Made by a program: the position numbers and the translations under genes | Origin: Vibrio sp. UCD-FRSSP16_30 | GTDB taxonomy: Bacteria; Pseudomonadota; Gammaproteobacteria; Enterobacterales; Vibrionaceae | DNA length: 64,000 nt | NCBI RefSeq assembly: GCF_001676025.1 | Contig: NZ_LZFW01000005.1 | Coordinates: 1 to 64,000, forward strand | Direction: 5' to 3' | Notes under the pieces: model-generated | Databases searched by the model: none | What the model was told of the DNA's origin: nothing | Seen by the model: only the letters and a program-made list of their open reading frames with translations | Shown here: one piece after another, positions 20,203 to 29,200 of the stretch | Layout: each line of letters opens with the position of its first letter | Position numbering within the stretch: position 1 is the stretch's first letter

Positions 20203-21462
20203 TTAAATTCTTATGGTCATGCCGTCCGCAAGCGACTGGCGGTATGCTCTAAAGGCTGGAATAAATCCGATAATAACTCCTGCGCCTAAAACCAAACCGA
20301 CTAAAGTCCATTCATGAGGAGTCAACATGCTAAGTTCGATACTTATACCATAGAGTCGCTGGGCGATGGGATGTATTATTAGTAGAAGTGCATACAAACC
20401 AGCAATACCGGTGATAATCCCGGCTAATGTAAGTGCTGTTGCCTCACTAATTAATAGTGTAAAGATATGTCGTGGACGTGCGCCCATTGCTCTTAAAATG
20501 GCCATTTCTCGTCGACGTTCTTGTAAGCTCGTCAGCAAACTACTGAGCATACCGAGTAAGCCTGATATTACGACAAAGCCAGAGACAATTAACAGAGCTT
20601 GCTCTGCAACAGACATCATTCCCCATAATTCATGTAACGCAATACCAGGTAAAATGGCGCTTAATGGCTCTTTATTATAGGTATTAATCTGTCTTTGTAG
20701 TGCAAAGGTTTGTATTTTGGATTTAAGCCCTAGCATAAATGCAGTGATTTGCTTAGGTTGAAAATCGATAGTCTTGAGGACTTCAGCACCAGGGTTTCCG
20801 CCCATATTCGCGCCAGACTCCCAACCAACATGGATAGCTTCAATCGCTTTTAACGAAACATGTACGGTTTTATCTACAGGTGTCCCCGTTGGAGCCAAAA
20901 TACCCACCACTGTAAATGGCAGGTTATCATGTCGGGCAAATCCAACATCAGAAATACCATGTGCAATGATAATTTTGGTGCCAACTTTGTAACCAAGCGC
21001 TTTAGCGACATCGGAACCAATGACAGTGTCGAATAGCCCTGTAAAAGGTCTACCTTCGGTTAATTGTAAGTGCTGTTTTCTACCGTATTTATAGTGATCA
21101 AAATAGGCTTGAGTTGTACCCATGACTCTAAAACCTTTATGTGAGTCACCTAGAGAAATAGGGATAGCCCAATCAACAACTGGGCTATTGCTAAATTCTT
21201 CAAAGCTTTTCCAGTCGATATTATTGGTGGCATTACCAATACGGAAAACAGAGTAGAGTAGGAGGTTTACTTGACCTGAACGAGCGCCCACGATCAAGTC
21301 TGTACCAGAAATTGTATTGGCAAAGCTATTTTTAGCTTCGGTGCGAATACGCTCTACACCAAGCAATAAAATCACCGAGATTGCGACCGTTAAAATGGTC
21401 AGAAAAGCGGTTGTTTTTCGATTGGAAAGACTTTTCCAAGCTAAATGTGCTGTCGTTTTCAT
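20203..21462 (-). CDS. ABC transporter permease, FtsX/MacB-like
   Basis: A 419-residue membrane protein with one N-terminal membrane segment (about 17-35), a large extracytoplasmic MacB-like domain, and three C-terminal segments with the FtsX motif SLQERRREMAILRAMGARPR. Such permeases usually do not form a classic uptake channel but transmit ATP hydrolysis to periplasmic partners. The start overlaps the ATPase gene by one base, indicating a pair. Predicted to work with the His-rich ZrgA and the DUF3299 protein, probably in zinc acquisition. Confidence 0.88.
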   Translation of the reverse strand: MKTTAHLAWKSLSNRKTTAFLTILTVAISVILLLGVERIRTEAKNSFANTISGTDLIVGARSGQVNLLLYSVFRIGNATNNIDWKSFEEFSNSPVVDWAIPISLGDSHKGFRVMGTTQAYFDHYKYGRKQHLQLTEGRPFTGLFDTVIGSDVAKALGYKVGTKIIIAHGISDVGFARHDNLPFTVVGILAPTGTPVDKTVHVSLKAIEAIHVGWESGANMGGNPGAEVLKTIDFQPKQITAFMLGLKSKIQTFALQRQINTYNKEPLSAILPGIALHELWGMMSVAEQALLIVSGFVVISGLLGMLSSLLTSLQERRREMAILRAMGARPRHIFTLLISEATALTLAGIITGIAGLYALLLIIHPIAQRLYGISIELSMLTPHEWTLVGLVLGAGVIIGFIPAFRAYRQSLADGMTIRI

Positions 21463-22178
21463 TAGCTTACAGCTCCGCTTTTAACTAGATTGATATCTTG
21501 AAGGTTAAGGCGAGTATTGAAAAGTGCCTCAAGGGTTGGATCATGACTAACAAAGACGAGAGTAGATTGAGCTTGTTCGGCTTGTTCCATTAACAGTTCG
21601 ATAAATGCACTGCGGTTAGCAAAGTCGAGGGCTGAGGTTGGCTCATCGGCAATGACCAAACGAGGCTTACCAATAAGGGCTCGAGCTGCGGCAACACGCT
21701 GTTGCTGGCCAATACTTAAATCAACCACATGTTTATCTAATAGGTCTTCAGCAAGGTGTAAACGCTGTAATATTTGGCGTGCTTGCTCTTTTAGGTCACC
21801 GTCAACTGCGTGTTTTCTTTTGCCTGAAAAGTGGCAAGGGAGAATAACGTTGTCGATAACTGATAAATAGGGAAGTAAATTAAACTGTTGAAATATATAG
21901 CCAATATTATCAGCTCTGAATCGATCTCTTTGAGTTTGAGAAAGAGAGGCTAATTCAGTATTGAGTACTTTGAGAGAACCACTTTCACAGGTTGTAATGC
22001 CAGTAAATAAGTTTAATAAGGTCGATTTACCGCAGCCACTAGGGCCTTTGATAAAGACATGTTGGCCTTGTTTAACTGATAGTGTTGGGATATCTAGTGT
22101 CGGAGTAGAATTACCCGGCCATGAGAAACGAACATCATTAAGTTCGATTACGGTATCTATTTTGGGATGTTTAGCCAC
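21462..22178 (-). CDS. ABC transporter ATP-binding protein (LolD/MacB-type)
   Basis: A 238-residue ATPase with Walker A GPSGCGKST (45-53), a signature motif LSIGQ (153-157, a variant of LSGGQ), Walker B RLVIADEP (172-179) and the H-loop in VFVSHDP. It belongs to the subfamily that pairs with FtsX-type permeases. It follows zrgA across a gap with a hairpin and overlaps the permease gene by one base. Confidence 0.92.
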   Translation of the reverse strand: MAKHPKIDTVIELNDVRFSWPGNSTPTLDIPTLSVKQGQHVFIKGPSGCGKSTLLNLFTGITTCESGSLKVLNTELASLSQTQRDRFRADNIGYIFQQFNLLPYLSVIDNVILPCHFSGKRKHAVDGDLKEQARQILQRLHLAEDLLDKHVVDLSIGQQQRVAAARALIGKPRLVIADEPTSALDFANRSAFIELLMEQAEQAQSTLVFVSHDPTLEALFNTRLNLQDINLVKSGAVS

Positions 22179-22213
22179 TGTATTTCCTATGACATTTCGC
22201 AGAAGTGATGAAA

Positions 22214-22240
22214 AACGGCCATCACTGAGTGATGACCGTT
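22214..22240 (-). repeat. Stem-loop between zrgA and the ATPase gene
   Basis: Twelve-base arms (22214-22225, 22229-22240) with one C-A mismatch and a TGA loop. No T tract follows. It could stabilise the upstream zrgA message or reduce read-through, giving more binding protein than transporter. Confidence 0.5.
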
Positions 22241-22244
22241 GATA

Positions 22245-22967
22245 CTAAAACTTAATAACAGTGTTGTCTTTAGCTAATTCTGAAGCAAGTTGCGCTGTAT
22301 CAGTGAGTAGGTTCACATGAACGACGTGTGTGCCTGTAAATAGTTCAAACCAGTTAGTGTCGATTTGGCTCAGTTTACTGATGTCTTTACATTGGTATTG
22401 GTAAGCAATGTTAAATGCACCGTGGCCATCATGATGTTCATGTTCATGTTTGTCATGATCATGCTTGTCATGGTCGTGGTCATCATGGTGATCTTTGTGG
22501 TCAGCATGGTCGTGTTTATCGTGATCATGCTTATCATGGTCATGGCTGTCATGATGGTCTTTATGATCTGCATGATCGTGATGCTCATGCTTGTCGTGGT
22601 CATGATCTTCATGCTCATCACCAGACAGTTTATGTGTTACATCTTTAGAGGCTAATGTACAACCAGCATCAGCACTCAATGTTAGGATTGAATCTGCTGA
22701 ATTTAAGTGAGCCATTGCTGTATCTAGTACTTTCTGTTGCTTTTTGTTCGTTGGAATATGTTCAAAACCAAGCACATCAGCACCAGGAGCTAAGATCTCA
22801 ACCAAAAGATCGTTGCCGTCTTGAGCAATATTAAATTCAACACTGCCGTGTACATGAGCGCCATGTTGACGGAAGTTTTCTTCAGCATGAGAAGAAACAG
22901 AAGTTACTGCTAGCGCAAGTACGCTTAGTGGAAGTAGAGGTTTCATTGCTTTAATCATTAGTGTCAT
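22245..22967 (-). CDS. zrgA: His/Asp-rich periplasmic metal-binding protein, DUF2796 (ZrgA-like)
   Basis: A 240-residue secreted protein; the signal peptide ends after SSHA (about residue 28). The family core flanks a low-complexity segment at about 117-182 that has 28 histidines, the rest mostly Asp, Lys and Glu. Within it a 22-residue unit starting HADHKDHHD occurs twice in tandem. Cys103 and Cys193 may form a disulfide across the insert. DUF2796 proteins in V. cholerae (ZrgA) take part in zinc uptake. I saw no clear Zur box upstream. Other ATGs at 22958 and 22946 are possible starts. Confidence 0.85.
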   Translation of the reverse strand: MTLMIKAMKPLLPLSVLALAVTSVSSHAEENFRQHGAHVHGSVEFNIAQDGNDLLVEILAPGADVLGFEHIPTNKKQQKVLDTAMAHLNSADSILTLSADAGCTLASKDVTHKLSGDEHEDHDHDKHEHHDHADHKDHHDSHDHDKHDHDKHDHADHKDHHDDHDHDKHDHDKHEHEHHDGHGAFNIAYQYQCKDISKLSQIDTNWFELFTGTHVVHVNLLTDTAQLASELAKDNTVIKF

Positions 22968-23040
22968 TACCTATCTATTCAGACCTAATTAAAGTTTATT
23001 AATTCAGTCTTTCATTAATATTTCTCTGCGGCATTTTTAT

Positions 23041-23078
23041 CAAGTTAAATACGCCGTATGTAGGGCGTATTTAACTTG
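23041..23078. repeat. 15-bp perfect inverted repeat between ytfJ and zrgA
   Basis: CAAGTTAAATACGCC (23041-23055) and its exact reverse complement (23064-23078) enclose 8 bases. Neither strand has a T tract after the stem. It lies downstream of ytfJ and about 75-110 bp upstream of zrgA, so it may be a terminator lacking U residues or a protein-binding palindrome. Confidence 0.7.
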
Positions 23079-23123
23079 CGATGTCTCAGCAGAACTTGGC
23101 AGCGAAGCATATGCAAAGTGAGC

Positions 23124-23687
23124 TTAAAGGTCTTTCTTAATTAAAGTGATAACGTGTTGGATCTCTTTAGGTGTTAATTCACCATCCTTTGCCCAAAGAA
23201 TATTACCGTCTTTACCTTGTAGCGCAATCATCGAAGTTTTTGCGTCAAGATCCCACGCTTTAGCAACCATTCCGTCTTTATCTAGAACAATAGAAGAATA
23301 AGAAAACTCTCGTTTACTATCTTCAGCACTCGATTTAACGAATGAACTCGTGCCCCAGATAGCATCATCCTGGTTGATTATAGTCGTAGTTTGGTACTTA
23401 TCCTTTGGTAGATTGGCATCGATAATTGCATCTATCATTGGCTTATTTAAAGCCTTAGCTGCAGAGCGACCTGCGATAGCTTGAATTACTCGAGTTTTGC
23501 CAATCATGCTTGCTGACTGCCATTGATGATATGTTATATCATCTCCGTTTGCCATGACTTCTCCGTAGTCAGTTACACTTACCGTCGGAACTGTGGTCCC
23601 CACATTTAGGTTGATAGCCCATGATGAGAGTGGTGCTGTGAGAGCGAGTACGGCAATTAAGTGCTTTATCTGCATGTATTTATCCAT
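23124..23687 (-). CDS. ytfJ: YtfJ family periplasmic thioredoxin-fold protein
   Basis: A 187-residue secreted protein; the signal peptide ends after SSWA. Conserved YtfJ segments are GKTRVIQAIAGRSAAKALNK, YQTTTIINQDDAIWGTSSFV and ILWAKDGELTPKEI. The fold is thioredoxin-like but there is no CxxC, so it is unlikely to be a redox enzyme. A second ATG four codons in (23675) is also possible. E. coli ytfJ lies in the same broader neighbourhood (msrA, tamAB, ytfP). Function unknown. Confidence 0.9.
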   Translation of the reverse strand: MDKYMQIKHLIAVLALTAPLSSWAINLNVGTTVPTVSVTDYGEVMANGDDITYHQWQSASMIGKTRVIQAIAGRSAAKALNKPMIDAIIDANLPKDKYQTTTIINQDDAIWGTSSFVKSSAEDSKREFSYSSIVLDKDGMVAKAWDLDAKTSMIALQGKDGNILWAKDGELTPKEIQHVITLIKKDL

Positions 23688-23750
23688 TGTTGTTTTGTAT
23701 GAGTTAATTGAGCTTAAGTATATGTTAAACCGTTAAGTTCACATCTATCA

Positions 23751-24386
23751 TTAGTTATTTTGTGCGGGAAAGCAGACTCCTGTGCCACCAATTCCACAGT
23801 AGCCATCCGGATTCTTTGCCAAATACTGTTGATGATACAGTTCAGCAAAATAATAAGTTTTGGCAGGTGATATTTCTGTAGTAATAAAGGACTTTCCTGA
23901 CTGATTAAGTAGTTGTTGATACTTATGCTGTGATGCTTCTGCGAGAATATTTTGTTCACTACTATAAGTATAAATAGCAGAACGATATTGTGTTCCCGTG
24001 TCATTTCCTTGACGCATTCCTTGAGTAGGATCGTGCTTTTCCCAAAAGATCTGTAGTAATGTATCTAACGAGATTTGTGTAGGATCGTAGATAACTTTAA
24101 CAACTTCAGTGTGCCCAGTTTGTCCTGAGCAAACTTCTTCATAAGTTGGGTTTGGAGTATAACCACCGGTATAGCCAACAGATGTAGAAATAACACCGGG
24201 GGTATTCCAGAAGAGTTGTTCTGCGCCCCAAAAACAACCTAAACCAAGTGAAATTTGCTGATAACCTTCTGCAGGAGGTGCAGTTAAAACTGTTTGGTTA
24301 ATAAAGTGCAGACCCAAATTTTCAATAGGATTTGTTCGGCCTGGAAGTGCATCTTTCTCTGAAATCATCGTTTGTTTGTCAAACAT
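23751..24386 (-). CDS. msrA: Peptide methionine-S-sulfoxide reductase
   Basis: MsrA reduces the S form of methionine sulfoxide in proteins. The 211 residues have the catalytic Cys in [12 protein letters not shown], the conserved [20 protein letters not shown], and two C-terminal resolving cysteines in [10 protein letters not shown], the E. coli-type arrangement. Start at 24386 ([14 protein letters not shown]) has AGGAG 5 bp before it; the longer frame begins with a TTG and is less likely. Divergent from tamA, as in E. coli. Confidence 0.95.
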   Translation of the reverse strand: MFDKQTMISEKDALPGRTNPIENLGLHFINQTVLTAPPAEGYQQISLGLGCFWGAEQLFWNTPGVISTSVGYTGGYTPNPTYEEVCSGQTGHTEVVKVIYDPTQISLDTLLQIFWEKHDPTQGMRQGNDTGTQYRSAIYTYSSEQNILAEASQHKYQQLLNQSGKSFITTEISPAKTYYFAELYHQQYLAKNPDGYCGIGGTGVCFPAQNN

Positions 24387-24523
24387 GTGCTCTCCTAGCA
24401 AAAGTAAGTGTTTTTTTGAATTTTGTATCGTGGATCAATCCTTTATACTACTTAGTCGACCCATGGGGAAATTTTCTGGCTATACCTCTGTTTCGTTACA
24501 GGAAGTACAGTAACAATTAAATA

Positions 24524-26248
24524 ATGAATCAACGCGTAATACGGATATTTATCGCTTTTGTCCTTTTGGTTTTTAGCCAAATGAGTCAAGCCGAAGCTAC
24601 CCTCAATGTTAATGGACTTTCTGGTAAGGTCGAAGATAACGTTGATGCGTACCTGTCTGCCATTCCCGAGGAAGAATACTCTACCTCTCTTCGTTTTCAA
24701 TCCCGTATTGAAGACAGCATTACCGATGCTGTTAGAGCGCTGGGTTATTACCATCCTATTTTTAAGTTTACAGTCAGTGACGATGAACAAACACTCAATG
24801 TAGATGTTGAATTAGGCGATCCCGTTATTATCGATACTTTGGATATTGAGATAAGCGGTGAAGCAGAGCAAGACCCACAGTTTATCGCGCTTGTTCAAGC
24901 GAGCAATTTAAAACCAGGCGTGGTTTTAAGTCACGGTGATTATGATGCCCTTAAATCTGGGTTACGTAACCTAGCATTGAAACGTGGCTATTTTGAGGGA
25001 GATTTTAGTGTTACTCGTTTGGAAATTGCCCCTGAACTGAACAAAGCCTTTATCCATTTACACTATGAAAGTGGCATTCGATATCGATTTGGTCCAACCA
25101 AAATATCCGGTTCTCAAATAGAAGAAGACAGGGTTTATTCTTTAATCCCCTTTAAGCAAGGCGATCCCTATTCGGCAAGTAAAATTGGTTTGCTTAACCA
25201 AAACCTATCAAGTACATCTTGGTTTTCAACGGTCTATGTTGAACCTGACTTGAGTCAGGTGGGTGATGGTAATCGAGAGTTGCCAATGACCATTCAGCTT
25301 TCACCTCAATCTCGACATCAAGTGGAGACCGGTATTGGTTACTCAACCGATGTTGGTGTTAGAGGGTCTTTGAGTTGGAGAAGGCCATGGCTCAATGCTC
25401 AAGGGCATAGTTTTGATAGCAGCTTTGTCTTATCTAAACCAGAGCAGCAAATTGTTGTGGGTTATAAAATTCCCTTAGAGGATGTGCTTCGTGAATATTA
25501 TCGTATTCAATACGGTATGAAGTATTTAGATAATAACGATACTACCAGTTTAGAGTCTAGCTTAGGTCTAGAAAGGCACTGGGAGCTCGATAGTGGTTGG
25601 CATCGTACACTATTTATTCGCCTGTTAAATGAAGACTTTACGCAGGGAGCTCAAGACGATCAGTTTACTATGCTGTTACCTGGTATTTCGTTTTCTAAGA
25701 CACGAACTCGAGGTGGTCCCATGCCTACATGGGGAGATAAGCAATCAATCACCTTTGAGTATGGCGATCCTGCCCTTTTTTCCGAAGCAAGAGTATTACG
25801 TGTATTAGGTCGCACCACTTGGATTAGAAGTTATAAAAAGAATCATCGTGGCATTTTCTATATTGGCGGCGGTGCTAACTTTACCGAATCTGTATTTGAT
25901 CTACCTCCTTCTTTACGTTTCTTTGCTGGTGGTGATAACAACCTACGTGGCTATAAATACGAGTCGATCTCCCCTAAAGATGGTCAAGATAAGCTAACGG
26001 GGGCAAAGTTTATGGCAACAACCAGCTTAGAGTACCAATATCGAGTTTATGGAGATTGGTGGCTGGCGACTTTTGTTGACTATGGTGATGCATGGAATGA
26101 AACGCCTTTATGGAAAACCGGTACGGGTGTCGGTATTCGCTGGGCTTCACCTGTTGGCCCTGTGAGATTGGATTTTGCCTTTGGTTTAGATGCTGATGAA
26201 GGAACTGATAAGTTCCAAATTCACTTTGGTTTAGGTCCGGAGTTGTAA
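24524..26248 (+). CDS. tamA: Translocation and assembly module outer-membrane protein TamA
   Basis: TamA is an Omp85-family outer-membrane barrel that works with inner-membrane TamB in envelope protein and lipid transport. The 574 residues comprise a signal peptide (about 1-24), three POTRA domains (about 25-260) and a 16-strand barrel with the Omp85 marks RFFAGGDNNLRGY and GPVRLDFAFGL near the C terminus. The stop overlaps the tamB start (TAATG). The ribosome site is poor; the ATG at 24524 gives the best signal peptide. Confidence 0.96.
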   Translation: MNQRVIRIFIAFVLLVFSQMSQAEATLNVNGLSGKVEDNVDAYLSAIPEEEYSTSLRFQSRIEDSITDAVRALGYYHPIFKFTVSDDEQTLNVDVELGDPVIIDTLDIEISGEAEQDPQFIALVQASNLKPGVVLSHGDYDALKSGLRNLALKRGYFEGDFSVTRLEIAPELNKAFIHLHYESGIRYRFGPTKISGSQIEEDRVYSLIPFKQGDPYSASKIGLLNQNLSSTSWFSTVYVEPDLSQVGDGNRELPMTIQLSPQSRHQVETGIGYSTDVGVRGSLSWRRPWLNAQGHSFDSSFVLSKPEQQIVVGYKIPLEDVLREYYRIQYGMKYLDNNDTTSLESSLGLERHWELDSGWHRTLFIRLLNEDFTQGAQDDQFTMLLPGISFSKTRTRGGPMPTWGDKQSITFEYGDPALFSEARVLRVLGRTTWIRSYKKNHRGIFYIGGGANFTESVFDLPPSLRFFAGGDNNLRGYKYESISPKDGQDKLTGAKFMATTSLEYQYRVYGDWWLATFVDYGDAWNETPLWKTGTGVGIRWASPVGPVRLDFAFGLDADEGTDKFQIHFGLGPEL

Positions 26249-29200
26249 TGAATAAAGACGTGCAACGCAGTGAAGAAAAAGCAGTCGATAGCGTTACGAC
26301 CGGCAAAGCTGTCTCTGAATCAAAAGCCACATTAAAAACAAAGAAAACCAAATCAAAAGATAAGAAAAAACGTCCTCTATGGCGTCGTATTTTATGGACC
26401 TTGACCCATATTTCTTTGGGCGTTATTGCGCTTATCTTGCTTATACTCTTATTGCTTTGGGGCTTACTGTTCACCAATCCTGGCTTAAATAGCATTCTTT
26501 GGGGGGCGGAGAAGGTCGTTCCTGAATTGACGGTTGACCGTACCGAAGGTGCTTTATTAACGGACTTTCAATTGTATGGCATTGGCTATGATAACCCTGC
26601 TTTATCCAGCAAATTAAAAGCTGACAAGCTTGAAATGGACATACAGTTACATTGTCTTATAGAGCTTCAAGTGTGTATTAAAACGTTAGGGATTGAAGGT
26701 GCTAATTTTTCTCTTACCGATCTTCCGCCTACTGAAGAACCTGTCGATGAAGTCAGCGAACCTATCCGCAGTGTGTCATTACCTTTTGGCTTAGGGGTTA
26801 AAGTTGAGAGGCTGTACTTAAATAAAATTAATTTGGATGTGTTAGGTAACAAAGTTGCTTGGCAAACCTTTGAAACTGGCGCGCAAATGCGCTTTGGTGG
26901 CTTAACGTTAAGCCCAACTCGTTTTGAGGGTGCCAGAGTTAGCCTTGCAACCAATCAGGAGCAGGAGCCCTCAGCTAAATCAGAGCCTTCGGCTAAACCT
27001 GATCCCTCAACCAAACAACAAGATCTAGCGGCGTCAGAACAAGAACCGCTTACTCAAAAGCAACAAGCCGCAAATGAAACCTCACAAACGTCTACTGATG
27101 CTATCAGTAGCAAGATTGTGTTACCTGAAATCTGGATACCTTTAAGCATCAACATACAAGACATCACAGTGACAGATTTTCAATTGTCATCCCCTGATGT
27201 TCAGATAGATAGAGCGCATTTAGTCGCTTCAGCGCAAGGTAATAATGTCAATATCGAGCAGTTTGAATTAGCCATGCCGATTGCCGATGTTAACTTGAAA
27301 GGTAATGCCCAGCTAAAAGGTGACTATGCATTAACGGTTGATGCTAGCGCTAAAGTGAAACAAACCACGCTAGCAGGGCAGTCAGTGTCTTTAAATGCAG
27401 AGGGAAGTGTTGCTGATCTCACCCTAGATGCAGGCTTGAGAGACCTTATTGTCGCTGATATTGATGCGAAGTTGCAGTTACTTGATCCTGCATTACCTTT
27501 TGATATCAATTTAAGTAAAGCAAAAGTGCAGTGGCCATTGCGCGGAGAAGCTGATTATAAAGCGCAAATTGATACCTTACAGGCGAAAGGAATATTAAAT
27601 CAATACGACTTAGATTTAATTGCTGCGGCGCAAGGTAAGCAAATTCCAGATGTTAATTTGTCTGTGGATGGCGAAGGTAACTTAGAACAAATTCAGTTAA
27701 AACATATTGATGTTGAGACTCTCAAAGGCGCAATTAAAGGCAGTGTATTAGCCAATTGGGCCGCGCCAATTAATTGGCAGGCTGAGTTAAATCTCGAGCA
27801 CATTCAGCCAGGAAGTTATTGGCCTCAAGCAGAAGGTGACATTAGTGGCAACTTAATCACTACTGGACGTTTACCGGAGGCGGGTGGCTGGGAGGTTGAG
27901 CTTTCGCATCTTGATATCGATGGTATTTTCCGTAACTACCCACTTAATATTAATGGTGTGTTGCAGGCAAAAGACATCTCTGGAAAAGGCGATTTTCGTG
28001 TCAATACTCCGGGTATGGTCATCGCTCATGGTCAGAATAAAATTCAGGTCTCAGGTAATTTGAATGAAGATTGGAATATCAACACTAAGATTGATATTCC
28101 TGAAATTAAAAATACGGTTCCGGATGTAAGTGGTCGTGCGATTGGCTTAATTAAAGTGAGAGGCGCATTTGCTACTCCGGAAATTATTACCGATTTAACG
28201 GCAACTAAAATAGCTTGGCTTGATCAATTGAGCGTTGCTTCCATCTCATTACAAGGGGATGTGAGTCCACTGCCGGCTCCTAAGGGCAGCTTAGATCTTG
28301 TGGTTGAAGGTGTTGATCATCTTGAACAAAAAGTAAAACGCAGTGAGTTTAGCTTTAGTGGTTCTCAGCAAGATCATCGAGCTTCGTTTAGTGTTGATTC
28401 TGATGTCGTTCAAGGCGGATTTAGTATTTCTGGTAGCCTACAAACCAAACCAGGGTTGAAATGGCAGGGTCAATTAGAAGATGCCAGTTTAACTACTGTT
28501 CAGGGTGAGTGGGTTGTCGATCATAGCCCTAAACTTTCTTATGACGGCGATACTCAGATAGCCTTTGTAGAAGCGCATTGCTGGTTACAGGCTGATTCTA
28601 AATTGTGTCTAGATAAAGACGTTAAAGCAGGACAATCAGGAGAAGTATTTGCCAGCATTCAACACTTTAACTTTTCTCAGGTAAGTACTCTTTTACCTAA
28701 AGATATTTCCTTAGTAGGTAAGGTCGATGCCAATGTAAGAGCAAAATGGTCGCCGAATGCCTTACCAGAAGTAGAGATGAAAGTTAAGCTGCCAGAGGGC
28801 AGTGTGACACAGCATTTAGATCGCCCATTAGTTGTTGGCTGGAATCAGGTCAACTTTGATGCAAGTTTGATTAAAGATGACTTAAAAGCCAACTGGAATA
28901 TTGATTTTACCGATAATGGTGATGTTCTAGGTCGAGTCGAGTTAGACAAAGTTTCTAAAGAGAACAAGCAAATTGATGCGCGTATCCAATTGCAACAAAT
29001 CACCTTGGGTATGCTGGCGCCATTGTTTGGGGAGTTCAGCCAAGTTGAAGCCGATATCAACTCTGATATTAAACTAAAAGGCCCAGTTAAAAAGCCTCAG
29101 ATATTTGGGGATTTCCGAGTAGAGCATATTATTGCAACCGGTGATGTAACCCCAATTGACGTTACCGGAGGGCAACTTATTGCTAAATTTTCCGGTTATC

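Noticed and set aside
22433..22621. Short repeats that resemble a CRISPR or minisatellite
   Set aside because: The repetition follows His/Asp/Lys codons of zrgA and has no regular spacers.
22365..22655. Plus-strand open frames rich in Met, Val and Ile across the zrgA His-rich segment
   Set aside because: They arise from reading the His/Asp codon repeats in other frames; the repetition explains the length.
22968..23040. Zur box upstream of zrgA
   Set aside because: I looked for a palindrome of the TGTTATA-TATAACA type and found none convincing, so none is annotated.
23714..24004. Minus-strand open frame of 96 codons overlapping msrA
   Set aside because: It overlaps the well-supported msrA in another frame and has no recognisable features.
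25941..26495. Minus-strand open frame over the tamA-tamB junction
   Set aside because: Both tamA and tamB are certain on the plus strand; the antisense frame has no start signal.
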